Shown: piece after piece, positions 1-10,258 of the stretch | How the letters are laid out: each line of letters opens with the position of its first letter | Numbering within the stretch: the first letter of the stretch is position 1 | Assembly (NCBI RefSeq): GCF_038050405.1 | Contig: NZ_CP150901.1 | Span: forward strand, 1,054,001-1,118,000 | DNA length: 64,000 nucleotides | Direction of reading: 5' to 3' | Source: Paraburkholderia sp. IMGN_8 | GTDB lineage: Bacteria > Pseudomonadota > Gammaproteobacteria > Burkholderiales > Burkholderiaceae | The notes under the pieces: model-generated | The model's input: the letters and a program-made list of their open reading frames with translations, nothing else | The model's database searches: none | Told to the model about the DNA's origin: nothing | Made by a program: the position numbers and the translations under genes

Positions 1-2
1 GA

Positions 3-209
3 CTTGGCTATGGGCGCTTTCAGAAGCGGATCAAAGCGACGCTCACCAGCGAGACGCGTCAGCTCGCAGTCGACATAGCCTCTGACAAGGAAGAGACGAA
101 CCGGACGCTGCGGGACGCCGGCTTGCCGGTGACCATGGATAGCAATTTGAGGCATCTTTTCGAATACGCCGATCTGATTCAACAAGCATTGGCGCGCAGA
201 GAGCCGTAA
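3..209 (+). pseudogene. cphA: Cyanophycin synthetase remnant (3' part, aberrant end)
   Basis: The frame is open from the left edge and stops at TAA 207-209. Its visible part starts LGYGRFQKRIKATLTSET and continues through DKEETNRTLRDAGLPV, which I recognise as the stretch of cyanophycin synthetase (CphA, which polymerises Asp and Arg with ATP) leading into the ATP-grasp domain. In CphA several hundred residues follow. Here the similarity breaks off after LPV and an unrelated tail of about 24 residues ends the frame, so ATP-grasp and ligase domains are missing. The stop overlaps an in-frame ATG at 209. Either a dead cphA 3' truncation or a recombination joint; the 5' part lies outside the window. 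Confidence 0.55.
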
Positions 210-271
210 TGGTTCAGACGCACCCCGGGTACCGGCGCTGTGCTTCGCCCATCGAACCGACAGGAGGACTG

Positions 272-1984
272 ATGATCACCGCGATAAGACCGCTCTTTTC
301 AAAAAACATCAGCTCGATCGATAGCAATGAGGAGGACGCGATCTTTGTTGTGGACCCTGATCTCGGCGGGCTGGGCAGGATCGATGTCCGCACGGGCCTC
401 TTTCAGTGCCTGCTCAATTTCAAGCATTTCAATGAGTTCGAGAGAGCGGCGGCACTATGCATGCGGCCCGACGGCACGATCCACTATTGCCGTTCCAATC
501 TAATCCACACAGTCAGCATAGAAAACGGCTCGGTACATGCCGCAACGGGACCGATCACGATCGATGCTGCGCAAAGCATCGTTGGTTTGTGCTGGAAGGA
601 CGGCCGATATTACGTCGCCGACGTGACGGGCAGCCTGCTCGTTGTCGAGAACAGCGAGTTGATACGGACGGTTCGCATTGGAAACGGCATCAACGACATG
701 ACGCTGCACGGCGATCGGCTCCTGATACTTCGCGGCGTCAGCCGTGCCGTCCATATCGTTGATCTTGATGGAACACATGTCGCATCGGTTACGGTACCGC
801 ATGACGGCGCGGTGGGCATAGCCGCTGTCAAGACGTCCGATGCGAAAGAGCCGTGCGTCTATGTGTATTACAACCAGTGCAATTGGGACGTGTTTGACGA
901 CGCGGGCTCGGAGCTGACGTCAAACGGGAGCGCCAATATCACGCTCAGAAACGACGCCCGCGATGGATTCATCGAGCGGCTCGACTATCAGATCGCGGAT
1001 CTCGGTCGAGGAAACAATTTTTGCCTGTCGGGAGGCTATGAAATCGAGTTCACCTATGCCGAAATGCTCAAGCCTATTGGCGATATCCTCGACGAGCTGG
1101 AAGGCATCAAGCTGTGTATCAGACTGTCGATACCCGTCGACACGCCGAGGCAAAAAGTCAAATCGCTCGAGACGATCGGCGATATTCCCGCGGCCGTCAC
1201 AGAGGACGAGGAAGGTAACGCGATTGTCGAGTTTGACCTGACCGGGATAAGGCTGGACAAGGAGTGTCGTATTTTTGGTTACCACGCGATCATCGACGCT
1301 TACGGTATCCGGTACAAGTTGAACGGCGCGAGCACGGACGACTATCCTGCCGATATCAGGCGGCGCTTTCTGAAAGAAGAGTCCCGCTATGACATGGGCA
1401 GGCAGGAATTGAAGGATATTGCGGAGCGCTTGCTTGCAGGCATTCCCACGCAAGAGCGCGGCAATGTGATCAGAATTGCCAAAGCCGTGCGCGAATACGT
1501 CTATAGCCGGCTCGGGTACCGCTGCAACAGCAGATATACGAGCCCCGTCGAGACGTTGCGGCTCGGCGAGGGAACATGCGGCAAGTACATGGAGCTGATG
1601 ATCGGGCTGCTGAGGCTTTGCGGCGTCGCTTGCCGACCCGTCGGCGACTTCAAGGTACCCGAGTACAAGCTGAGGTATGTGCCGGTCGGCTCGATATGCA
1701 CACCCGATAACGATCACGCGTGGGTGGAATTCTATGTGCCGGAGGTCGGATGGGTTCCGATGGAAAGCTCGTCGGATGGCGTTCCGGAAAAGCACGACCG
1801 ATTCTTTGGTGCGCTATCGTGGGTCTATATAGAAAACAGCAGGACGGATAAGATGTGCAAGATATGCAAACCGGGCTCGTGGGAAAACATCGATCAGGAC
1901 TTGCGGTATTCGGAATTATTTATTCCGGAGATTCAGATCAGAATCCTCAAAGCGCTCAGGCCGTCATTGGATCCGTCACATTAG
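272..1984 (+). CDS. Transglutaminase-like cysteine protease/amidase domain protein
   Basis: About 570 aa. The ATG at 272 is chosen over the upstream ATG at 209 because AGGAGG (262-267) stands just before it. Residues 1-230 look like a beta-propeller or SMP-30-like fold (repeated VVD, LVVEN, IVDLDG strands). Residues 380-540 form a transglutaminase-core domain: Cys in GEGTCGKYMEL (about C436) and His in DNDHAWVEFY (about H482). The third catalytic position falls in WVPMESSSD, where Glu (about 498) stands in place of the usual Asp. There is no signal peptide, so it is probably cytosolic. The substrate is unknown. The cphA-like remnant just upstream raises the possibility of a peptide-polymer role, but that is inference only. 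Confidence 0.75.
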   Translation: MITAIRPLFSKNISSIDSNEEDAIFVVDPDLGGLGRIDVRTGLFQCLLNFKHFNEFERAAALCMRPDGTIHYCRSNLIHTVSIENGSVHAATGPITIDAAQSIVGLCWKDGRYYVADVTGSLLVVENSELIRTVRIGNGINDMTLHGDRLLILRGVSRAVHIVDLDGTHVASVTVPHDGAVGIAAVKTSDAKEPCVYVYYNQCNWDVFDDAGSELTSNGSANITLRNDARDGFIERLDYQIADLGRGNNFCLSGGYEIEFTYAEMLKPIGDILDELEGIKLCIRLSIPVDTPRQKVKSLETIGDIPAAVTEDEEGNAIVEFDLTGIRLDKECRIFGYHAIIDAYGIRYKLNGASTDDYPADIRRRFLKEESRYDMGRQELKDIAERLLAGIPTQERGNVIRIAKAVREYVYSRLGYRCNSRYTSPVETLRLGEGTCGKYMELMIGLLRLCGVACRPVGDFKVPEYKLRYVPVGSICTPDNDHAWVEFYVPEVGWVPMESSSDGVPEKHDRFFGALSWVYIENSRTDKMCKICKPGSWENIDQDLRYSELFIPEIQIRILKALRPSLDPSH

Positions 1985-2029
1985 CGCCCGATGCTGGCCA
2001 TATGCGCAGACATGTCGTAGGCGTCGTCT

Positions 2030-2345
2030 TCAACCAGAATGTCGAGGTGCAGGCCGACCATGTTCACCGGCGCATGGCGGCGATGGGGATGAATCGCGGA
2101 GTGCTGAAGTCGAGAGGTATCGACGACGGTGATGCCTCCCGTCCCCACAACTTGCAGCTTCTGGTCCGGACCCGTTTGCAAATGGCACGAACACGACCTT
2201 GTAGCCGCTATACGGCTTGCGATTCCACGATCCATGCTGACCGACGAATGCGCCGCTCCAATAGTGTTTGGGAAATAGCCGCGCAGTGTAAAACACCAGT
2301 CCGAGCAGTCGAATCGCGCGAAGCCATGGCACAGTTCGGTGAACG
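2030..2345 (-). pseudogene. PQQ-type sorbosone/glucose dehydrogenase remnant
   Basis: The minus strand encodes GLVFYTARLFPKHYWSGAF followed by VGQHGSWNRKPYSGYKVVFV, the signature segment of PQQ-dependent sorbosone/glucose dehydrogenases (beta-propeller sugar oxidases of the periplasm). Only about 55 recognisable residues remain. Both sides lose similarity and there is neither a start region nor a proper C-terminus. The flanks of the 1985-2625 interval show no other supportable gene. It is a relic with no expected product. Confidence 0.6.
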
Positions 2346-2625
2346 ATCCGGACCAGATAATCGGGATGAAGAGCGGGGCGGAAAGTTGAACTTCAAACGA
2401 TCTAACAGGAAGCTGGGGGACGGGGAATGCGCCAGCTTCTCCATGTCGTAGTGAAAACCTACCCAGTTTCGTTTCAAGATCGGATGGTAGCTGTTGGTGC
2501 TAACCCGGTTGTGCCACGCGGAGAAAGCCGCCGGTACTAGGGGGTACCCAATGTAACAAAGCGTCGCGCCGGCGTTGATCTGTACGGGAAGAGCGTTCCC
2601 GCCAGCTGCGTGGAAGGTGGACCCG

Positions 2626-3345
2626 TCACATCGCCTTCAGATCAGGCAGCAGTCTTTCGCACTCTCTCCTGACAACGCCATAGCACTCGCACACGCGCTT
2701 TTCGAGTCCAGGTCGGTCCAGCACCTCAATACGGCCATAGCTGTAGCGGATCAGTCCGGCATCCTGCAGTTTCATCGCCGCTTCCGTCACGCCGGCTCGC
2801 CGGACGCCGAGCATGTTGGCGATCAGTTCCTGCGTCATCGTCAGTTCATTCGACGGTAGCCGGTCGATGCTAAGCAGCAGCCACCGACACAGTTGCTGGT
2901 CAATTGAGTGGTGCCGGTTGCAAACGGCGGTCTGCGCCATCTGCGTGATCAATGCCTGGGTATAGCGCAGCAACAGGCGTTGCACCGCACCCGCGCGATT
3001 GAATTCCTCTTTCAGGACACCGGCATCCAGTCGATAGGCGCGTCCGGCGCTCTGCACAACCGCCCGGTTCGGCGTGGTTTCACCGCCCATGAAGAGCGCA
3101 ATGCCGATGATGCCTTCGTTACCCACGATGGCAATTTCGGCGGATGCGCCGTTCTCCAGTACGTACAGCAACGAAACGATGGATGTTGCCGGGAAATAGA
3201 CGTGGTCGAGACGGCAGCCAGGCTCGTAGATGACCTGCCCCAATGACAAGTCCACTGGCACCAGGTGAAGAGCGACGCGCGCCCACTCCGCCTCGTCCAG
3301 CGCCGCGAGCAGGTGATTGCCATTTCGATGATCTTCCTTCAGCAT
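2626..3345 (-). CDS. Crp/Fnr-family transcriptional regulator (copy 1)
   Basis: 239 aa. An N-terminal cyclic-nucleotide-binding-like beta-barrel (about 15-130, ending in the EIAIVGNEGIIGIALFMGG segment) is joined to a C-terminal winged helix (about 160-225, MTQELIANMLGVRRAGVTEA recognition region). The Arg and Glu pattern that contacts cAMP in Crp is not evident and there are no Fnr-type N-terminal cysteines, so the ligand is unknown. GAGGG lies upstream of the ATG. It is divergent from the large CheB/CheR kinase gene, 266 bp away. A close paralogue is at 55465-56184 and a dead copy of the DNA-binding end at 13228-13370. It belongs to the Crp group common in Burkholderiaceae; the target genes are unknown. 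Confidence 0.85.
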   Translation of the reverse strand: MLKEDHRNGNHLLAALDEAEWARVALHLVPVDLSLGQVIYEPGCRLDHVYFPATSIVSLLYVLENGASAEIAIVGNEGIIGIALFMGGETTPNRAVVQSAGRAYRLDAGVLKEEFNRAGAVQRLLLRYTQALITQMAQTAVCNRHHSIDQQLCRWLLLSIDRLPSNELTMTQELIANMLGVRRAGVTEAAMKLQDAGLIRYSYGRIEVLDRPGLEKRVCECYGVVRRECERLLPDLKAM

Positions 3346-3611
3346 TTACCACATCCCTCACAGACAGTCTGGAAACTGCACCGCTTTCGCCGGCCCGTTC
3401 CTGTGCGTGACACGTCGAAACAGATATTCGAGGCACCGCGCATGGTACATCGAGCATATAGTCACGAGTCTGTTTTCACACTAAACCCGTTCTCGCCTGG
3501 TCCGTTTGCGACACTGGACGACAGAAGCGAAATGCCCCTGCATCTGAAGGTCGATCAGTCGCCGCGTAATAGGCGCTACACTGGCGCTCCAGCAGTCATC
3601 GGCGATGCATC

Positions 3612-6600
3612 ATGAATGATTCCAATAACACTTCTATCGCGCCCGGGCTGGCCGTCTCTCCCCGAATAGTTGCGATCGGCGCGTCGGCCGGTGCCCTTCA
3701 TGCGCTGAGCCTGTTTTTCAGGGCGGCTACCGCGATTCCGAACGACGTTGCGTTTGTGATCGTTGTCCACCTGGCTCCGGGCTCCGAGAGCCATCTCCCG
3801 GGGTTGCTGGCCAAAGACACGCCTTTGCCTGTGTCAGCCATCGAGGATGGCGCAGTGCTGCGAGCGGGGCACGTCTATGTCATCCCGCCGAAGGTATCCG
3901 TCGTTATCAGGCAAGACGCGTTCAGGCTGCGGGCCGCCGTTGATCGTCCGGCAATTCCCATGCCGATCGACGAGTTCTTCACGTCGCTGGCCGCTGACCA
4001 GCACGATCGCGCCATCGGGATCGTGCTCACTGGCGCGAACGCGGATGGTTCAGCAGGCCTGAGAGCGATCAAGGCGGAGGGCGGCATGGTGATGGCGCAA
4101 ACCCCTGAAACGGCCCAGCACAGCGCAATGCCCAGCCATGCAATTGCAACGGGGTTGGTCGATTATGTGCTGCCAGTCGAAAGCATGCCTGCTGCACTGT
4201 TCGATTACATCACACGCTCCACCGCCGGGACGTCGCCGACCTCGGCTGATTTTGCGCAACAGGTCGATCTTGAACCGGTGCTCAGGGCACTTGCTGCAGC
4301 CGGATCGGATTTCAGGGGCTACAAGCGGGGAACACTTCAGCGTCGCATTGCCCGCCGCATGGTGGTCAACCGGGTCGACAGCCTTGATGCTTACTGCGAG
4401 ATCCTGAGAACCACGGCCGGGGAGGCTCAGGCGCTTAGCCTGGACATGATGATCGGTGTGACAGAGTTCTTTCGCGATCCCGATGCATGGACCGCGCTGT
4501 CCGAACGCGTTCTGACTGTCCTTCTGGAAGAACCGGACAGCGAGCAGCCCGTTCGCGTCTGGGTGCCGGGATGCGCGACAGGCGAAGAGGCCTATTCGAT
4601 GGCCATGCTGCTGACCGAGGAAATCGAGAAGCGCCGGGCGACGCGGACGTTCATGATCCTTGCCTCTGACGTGAACCGCGTTGCGCTGGGACGCGCACGG
4701 CAGGGCATCTATTCAGCCAGCGTGGCGTCACCGGTTGGTGAAGCGCGGCTCGAGCGATTCTTTCAGGCGCACAGCGATGGATTCCAGATCCGGCAGGAAC
4801 TTCGCGAAACGGTTCTGTTCACTCCGCAGAACCTGATTGCCGACCCGCCGTTTTCCCGGGTCGATCTGATCAGTTGCCGGAACCTGCTGATCTACCTCGA
4901 GCCGGAGGCCCAGCAGCGGGTGTTTGAGCTATTCCACTTCGCGCTCAATCCGAAACGCTATCTGTTTCTGGGGCGATCGGAGAGTACCGACCCTGATTCT
5001 ACCCAGTTCCAGGAAGTGTCGAGGGCCTGGCGTATTTACCAGCGCAGTCCGGTCGTCGCGCCGACAGTCTCTGGCTACCGGTTTTCCGCCAGAACGGCAC
5101 GCCGCGAGGAATTCCCGCCCGCGAGCCGCGTCGGTGTCCGCAGCAAGGGGTACGCGGAACTGGTCAACGCCACGCTGCTCGAAGAGCACCATGCCGCATC
5201 GGTGCTGATCAATTCCGCTCACCAGGTGCTCTACGTGAGCGGTTCGACAGATGAATACCTGACGCAACCGGCAGGTGAGCCGACCGGTAACATTCTCGAC
5301 ATGGCGCGCGAAGGCCTGCGCTTGAAACTACGGATTGTATTGCGCCGGGCGATTCAGGATCACGCAGCCTCACCGGTCAGTGAGATCGTCGCTGACGGAG
5401 GTGCACCTGCGGTAAAAATCACGGTGACGCGACCGTTCGACACGACGCATGCCGGCAAAGCCTTGCTTGTCATCTTCGCCAGGTTGCCGACGGTCGACCG
5501 GGCTGTGTCGATGGTCCCCTCCGGCGAGGATTCCGACCTCTGGCATCTCGAGAGCGAGCTTCGCACGACGCAGGTTGAGCTCGGCAGCACGATCGAGGAA
5601 CTGGAAGAGAGCAACAGCGAATTACGGGTATCGAACGAAGAAATCCTTTCGATGAATGAGGAATTACGCTCCGCAAACGAAGAGCTCGAAACTTCGAAAG
5701 AGGAACTGCAGGCGGTCAACGAGCAGTTGAATGTCGTCAATTCCCAGCTCGAGCAGAAGGTCCATCAGTTGGAGATCCTCAATGACGACGTCACGAATCT
5801 GCTTGCCAGCACGGAAATCGCGACGCTGCTTCTCGACCAGCATCACGCGATCAGACGCTTCACACCAACCGCAGGGCGGATTTTCGGACTTGCGCCGCCT
5901 GACATCGGACGCGCGATCGTCGATGTCCTCGGTAATCCGCTTGGCGACGCGTTGCCGGAGGATGTCGACCGGGTGCTTCGGGGCCTGGACCAGAAGGTCG
6001 AGAAGGAAATCGAAACCGCGACCGCGGAATGGTATGTTCGCCGTGTCACGCCGTATATCGCGATTCGCGGAACGCCGCCTGCTGGCGTCGTGGTGACCTG
6101 GACCGATATCACCCATGTCAAGCTGTCCGACCTGCGCGCCCGACGCCTTGCCGCAGTGGTTCAGGATTCGAACGACGCGGTGACGGTATTCGACCTCAAA
6201 GGCCGCTTTCTCGCCTGGAACAAGGCTGCGAGTGCGATGTATGGTTACAGCGAGACCGAAGCGTTGCGCATGACCGTCTCCGACCTGGTGCCACGCGGTG
6301 CCAGGCAGGATCATCTCGACTTCATCCGCCATGCTGAGCACAACGAGGCGCTGCATTCCTACGAGACACAGCGGGTAACGAAGGACGGGCGCGTGGTCGA
6401 TATCTGGCTTACGCTGTCGGTCCTGTCGGACGACGCCGGCAACGTTATCGCGGTGGCATCGACTGAGCGCGACCTCGTTAACCGCAGCGTGAGCAATGCT
6501 CACCTTCGCGAGCGTGCTGAACAGCTGGCTGTAGCCGACCGGCGAAAAAACGAATTTCTGGCAATGCTTGGCCATGAACTGCGCAATCCGCTTGCGGCGA

Positions 6601-7649
6601 TGGTTTCAGCCGGAAATCTGCTCGCGTCGGAAATGATCGCAGATTCACAGAAGGCGTGGGCCGCCGGCGTCATACAGCGGCAGGGTCGCGCGATGATGCA
6701 TCTCGTGAACGACATGCTCGATATCTCGCGGATAACGAGCGGCAATATCGAGTTGAATCGACAGACGGTTTTGCTCAAAACGATCGTCCAGAGCGCCATC
6801 GAAGTTTGCCAGCCGATCGTCGATGAGCGTCGTCATACGCTGTCCGTCTCCCTGCCGGAAGAATCCATCTGGCTAAACGCGGACCCGACGCGCCTCTCGC
6901 AGGTCATCGAGAACATCGTGATCAACGCGGCGAAATACACCGCGCCCGGAGGAGCCATCCAATTGCGGGCGACCAGAACGGCTCATCGGCTATCGCTCAG
7001 CATCAAGGACAACGGGAGAGGTATCCCCTCCTCGATGCTCGGGAGCCTTTTCGACATGTTTGTTCAGGGACCCGCATCCGATAGCCAGCGCCAGAACGGT
7101 CTGGGTGTCGGCCTGTCCGTGGTGCGACGACTGGTCGAGTTACATGGCGGCTCGGTTCGGGCCGTCAGCGACGGCAAGACCGGCAGTGAATTCATTGTCG
7201 ATCTGCCGCTCCACCCGGGACCCAGCGCCGGGGAGCAGGTCAATTCGCAGCCGGCACCGGTCGCCGTGCGACCAAACCGGATTCTCATTATTGATGACAA
7301 CGCCGACGCGAGTGAGGCCCTGGCGATGCTTCTCGCAAACGAAGGTCATCAGGTCGAGACCCGCCTGGATGGTGTTTCGGGAATCAGCGCGGCGGCAACT
7401 TTCAGCCCTGACGTCGTACTTCTTGACATCGGACTCCCCGGCATGGACGGTTACGAGGTAGCGAGAAGGCTACGTGAATCCGGATCCAATCGAAACGTGA
7501 TTCTGGTAGCCGTCACCGGGTACGGACTGCCGGCGGATCGCTTCAGGTCGGCCGAGGCTGGGTTCGACCACCATCTGACCAAGCCAGTCGATTATGAAGC
7601 ATTGATCCGGTTGTTTGGCGCGGGAATGGAGGGGAAGTCGCATACGTAG
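3612..7649 (+). CDS. CheB-CheR-PAS-histidine kinase-receiver hybrid sensor
   Basis: 1345 aa. Domains in order: CheB methylesterase-like (about 15-195; Ser in IGASAG, His in VVHLAPGSESH, Asp in VLTGANADGS), CheR methyltransferase (about 215-480; SAM motif WVPGCATGEEAYS, CheR motif ISCRNLLIYL), a Glu/Asn-rich coiled coil (about 640-725), two PAS domains (about 735-960), HisKA (phospho-acceptor His about 988 in LGHELRNP), HATPase_c (about 1090-1205, N box NAAKY, G boxes DNGRGI and GLGVGLSVV) and a receiver domain (phospho-acceptor Asp about 1272 in LLDIGLPGMDG). There are no membrane segments. Fused CheB/CheR kinases of this layout are a known, poorly characterised class. No separate response regulator with a DNA-binding domain is adjacent, but a Crp-type gene is divergent. 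Only a weak ribosome binding site precedes ATG 3612. Confidence 0.93.
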   Translation: MNDSNNTSIAPGLAVSPRIVAIGASAGALHALSLFFRAATAIPNDVAFVIVVHLAPGSESHLPGLLAKDTPLPVSAIEDGAVLRAGHVYVIPPKVSVVIRQDAFRLRAAVDRPAIPMPIDEFFTSLAADQHDRAIGIVLTGANADGSAGLRAIKAEGGMVMAQTPETAQHSAMPSHAIATGLVDYVLPVESMPAALFDYITRSTAGTSPTSADFAQQVDLEPVLRALAAAGSDFRGYKRGTLQRRIARRMVVNRVDSLDAYCEILRTTAGEAQALSLDMMIGVTEFFRDPDAWTALSERVLTVLLEEPDSEQPVRVWVPGCATGEEAYSMAMLLTEEIEKRRATRTFMILASDVNRVALGRARQGIYSASVASPVGEARLERFFQAHSDGFQIRQELRETVLFTPQNLIADPPFSRVDLISCRNLLIYLEPEAQQRVFELFHFALNPKRYLFLGRSESTDPDSTQFQEVSRAWRIYQRSPVVAPTVSGYRFSARTARREEFPPASRVGVRSKGYAELVNATLLEEHHAASVLINSAHQVLYVSGSTDEYLTQPAGEPTGNILDMAREGLRLKLRIVLRRAIQDHAASPVSEIVADGGAPAVKITVTRPFDTTHAGKALLVIFARLPTVDRAVSMVPSGEDSDLWHLESELRTTQVELGSTIEELEESNSELRVSNEEILSMNEELRSANEELETSKEELQAVNEQLNVVNSQLEQKVHQLEILNDDVTNLLASTEIATLLLDQHHAIRRFTPTAGRIFGLAPPDIGRAIVDVLGNPLGDALPEDVDRVLRGLDQKVEKEIETATAEWYVRRVTPYIAIRGTPPAGVVVTWTDITHVKLSDLRARRLAAVVQDSNDAVTVFDLKGRFLAWNKAASAMYGYSETEALRMTVSDLVPRGARQDHLDFIRHAEHNEALHSYETQRVTKDGRVVDIWLTLSVLSDDAGNVIAVASTERDLVNRSVSNAHLRERAEQLAVADRRKNEFLAMLGHELRNPLAAMVSAGNLLASEMIADSQKAWAAGVIQRQGRAMMHLVNDMLDISRITSGNIELNRQTVLLKTIVQSAIEVCQPIVDERRHTLSVSLPEESIWLNADPTRLSQVIENIVINAAKYTAPGGAIQLRATRTAHRLSLSIKDNGRGIPSSMLGSLFDMFVQGPASDSQRQNGLGVGLSVVRRLVELHGGSVRAVSDGKTGSEFIVDLPLHPGPSAGEQVNSQPAPVAVRPNRILIIDDNADASEALAMLLANEGHQVETRLDGVSGISAAATFSPDVVLLDIGLPGMDGYEVARRLRESGSNRNVILVAVTGYGLPADRFRSAEAGFDHHLTKPVDYEALIRLFGAGMEGKSHT

Positions 7650-9039
7650 TGAGCTCGATAACGGCAGGTAAACGCCGGCGCGCCTGCAGCCGCTTTTCGT
7701 GCAGACTGAAAGTACGCACGACACACGCGGAAAACCGGATGCGGTAAATCGGTCTGTGTAAGAGCTTCCGACTCTACTGACCAAGCACTTTCCCCTGTAG
7801 CACGCCGAGGCGTGCGCTCCCCAATCGTCGAATCTGTTTTCGACGATTGGTCGTGGTGCCCGCACGGCCAGGTGAGGTAAGCGATGGTTCGCGATGCCAT
7901 GTTGTCGCCATGGTGCGGCAACGCACATATCTTTCGCGACCGCACTCGATGATGACAAGCCCGCAGGTCTCGTGCAGATAGTCATCAGGCGCGTGCGCCC
8001 GAGTCGATTCGAGTTGGGTTTTCCATCAGACGCTCGACGTCAGGTAGGCGGCCGGATAGGAACCGTAAGGAAGTGACGAATTGGCACCGAAGCGGCACTT
8101 GCACGAAGCGCGCGCCCTGCACACTTATCCTGCGCAGGGCCCGTCGTGGGGTTATCGCTTCGATCGAACATTGTGGCGCCGGTGCAGTCGCAGTAAGGCC
8201 CGCGATATCCGCCCTTTGCGAGCCACTGACACGCATTCGCTACGATCTGCCTTTGTCCGTTCAGATCAAGGGCGGAGGTCCGCGTAAATTCGATCTGCGG
8301 AGAGACGTCTCCGCTCTTTTGCTCAACGTACCAGAGGTCCTGCGGAAACTCGACGGCCGGATCGGCCGTCGGATTACCTGCCGGAAAATTGGCCGCGTCA
8401 GAGTATTTGGTCAGCGTCCAACGGCGCCTCTCAAGCGTTCCAACGAGGTCACCTAGGACCAGACACATTGCCGCGATAATTTGAGCAGGGTCATCAGGTG
8501 TAGCCGACACGCACACAGGCGTTCGTAGCCCTCGGTGCCCTTGAATTTCCATGGTTGCTGGCGTGACGTGCGCGCGGCGTCAGTTGCTGAGTCTCCGATG
8601 CCACACGACCGACTCCGTGTCGACCATACCGGCCGTTCAAGTCCTCCTTGCCAGCGGATTCTCAATGTCGAGTTTCGAGGGGGAGGGTAACAGGCGCTAT
8701 CGACACCACCATTGGCGCATCCGCGGCGGGCGTCAGCGGAACGCCACTGTCCGGTATGGCGAATCCCAACAGACCGGAACATACGCTTAGACTCTGTGCG
8801 TATCCGGACGGCGCATCTTCAGTGCAGCAAGGTGCACGAAGCCTTCGATCCATTTCACACTCTCCTTTTCGCGAAAGCCCTAGTGTTTTCTCCGCCACGC
8901 GGGTCCTATTATGAATTGACCGGGGTGGCGATGCCGCGTCCTGCTGCGACGCGCGACGACATGCGGACACGCAACGACGGACGAGGTGACCGTCCACGAC
9001 AGGCTGCACCCGTCTGGAGAAACCAGCCGGAGCAAGTTG
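7650..9039 (+). other. 1.4-kb region without a supportable gene
   Basis: Six-frame reading gives only overlapping frames with no recognisable family and no convincing start. The longest, on the minus strand at 8040-8552, opens with a QGHRG-like string reminiscent of glycerophosphodiesterases but then diverges at once, so I do not call it. The 5' part holds a long perfect hairpin (separate entry). Given the decay on both sides this is probably eroded coding DNA. Confidence 0.5.
7821..7850. terminator. Perfect 12-bp stem hairpin downstream of hybrid kinase
   Basis: CCAATCGTCGAA, a six-base loop TCTGTT, then TTCGACGATTGG. It lies 172 bp after the kinase stop. No U-tract follows on either strand, so a factor-assisted terminator or a structured site is as likely as an intrinsic terminator. 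Confidence 0.4.
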
Positions 9040-9975
9040 ATGAGCGCGCCTGCCAGAAATCCAGCCACCGGCCAGCGAGGCAAACGGGGGCGAATGCTGG
9101 CCATTCTGGTGGCATGCTGTCTGCTGTGCCAGAGCCTGGCGGCGAATGGGTCGGACGATGCTGACAGGTTGCTCGAGACGTATCAAAGCCTGATTCCAAG
9201 GCTCGACCATAACCAGTTTCAACGGCGGCTGTATCTTGATTCGGAGGAGTCGCCATCCACGCTCAAAGGCGAAATCTACGCCGTGATGGACTACCCATTC
9301 CCGACTGTCGACGGCGCACTCAATGACCCGTCGCTAGGCCCGGTGAACTGGTGCGAGGCGTTGATCCTGCATCCCAATATCAAGTATTGCCATGCCTCCA
9401 GCGGCAGCAACGGCAACACGCTGATCGTGAACGTCAGCAAAAAGGAAGTCGCCGAAGAAATCGGGACCACTTACCGCGTGCAATTCGATTACGACGCAGC
9501 GACCACCAGCACGGGATACTTGCAGGTGAAGCTCCACGCTGACAGCGGACCGTTGAACACGCGGGATTATCGGATCGTTCTGGAAGCGGTGGCCCTCAAC
9601 GGCGACCACACGTTCCTGCATCTGACCTATGCCTACAGCTACGGCGTGATCGGGCGTCTTGCCATGAAAGCTTATCTGGCCACCTTCGGACGCGGCAAGG
9701 TCGGCTTCACCGATATCGCTGATCCGTCAGCGGCACAGGCGGAATACGTCAGCGGGGTGCGCGGTCTCGTGGAGCGCAACACCATGCGCTACTACCTGGC
9801 CATCGATGCCTATCTCGGCGCGCTGTCGAGCCCGCCCGACAAACGGCTGGAGCAACGCCTGAACAACTGGTTCAACGCCAGCGAGCAATATCCGCGACAG
9901 CTGCACGAAATGGATCGACAGCAGTATATGCAGATGAAATATGACGAATACCAGCGGCAGCAGACGAAGCAGTAG
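9040..9975 (+). CDS. Secreted protein of unknown function
   Basis: About 311 aa from ATG 9040, preceded by GGAG (9029-9032); an upstream in-frame ATG at 8986 lacks such a site. Basic residues (RGKRGR) precede a hydrophobic stretch (MLAILVACCLLCQSLA), a typical Sec signal peptide with likely cleavage near LAANGS. The mature part has two conserved-looking cysteines (NWCEAL and KYCHAS) that could form a disulfide, no membrane span and a Gln-rich C-terminus. I do not recognise the family. Position is upstream of a broken cardiolipin-synthase gene, so it may have belonged to an envelope operon. Confidence 0.75.
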   Translation: MSAPARNPATGQRGKRGRMLAILVACCLLCQSLAANGSDDADRLLETYQSLIPRLDHNQFQRRLYLDSEESPSTLKGEIYAVMDYPFPTVDGALNDPSLGPVNWCEALILHPNIKYCHASSGSNGNTLIVNVSKKEVAEEIGTTYRVQFDYDAATTSTGYLQVKLHADSGPLNTRDYRIVLEAVALNGDHTFLHLTYAYSYGVIGRLAMKAYLATFGRGKVGFTDIADPSAAQAEYVSGVRGLVERNTMRYYLAIDAYLGALSSPPDKRLEQRLNNWFNASEQYPRQLHEMDRQQYMQMKYDEYQRQQTKQ

Positions 9976-10258
9976 TTGGGGAATCGAGCCGGAGCGACAC
10001 GCCGACGCTGGGCTTGGCGCAACGCGATTCGATATGGAAATACGCGCGCAAACATGAGGATCGTGAGCACGGCGCTTTTTCGGGTCACGCAACGACACCA
10101 GGCTACTCGAATCCTTTTGCGTGCACGCCTATTTGGCGGGATGGGGGCGCATGCCCTGGCACTCGGCGAACCGGCCGGATCGTGATCGGTGTACTCGGGA
10201 TACGCCACGCAAGCGCCGCCGCGTGGGGGAATCCGGCTGCTGCGTTCGCCGCGCCGTG

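Noticed and set aside
8040..8552. 170-codon minus-strand frame starting with a QGHRG-like string (glycerophosphodiesterase?)
   Set aside because: Only five residues resemble the family; the conserved metal and catalytic residues do not follow, and no ribosome site is visible.
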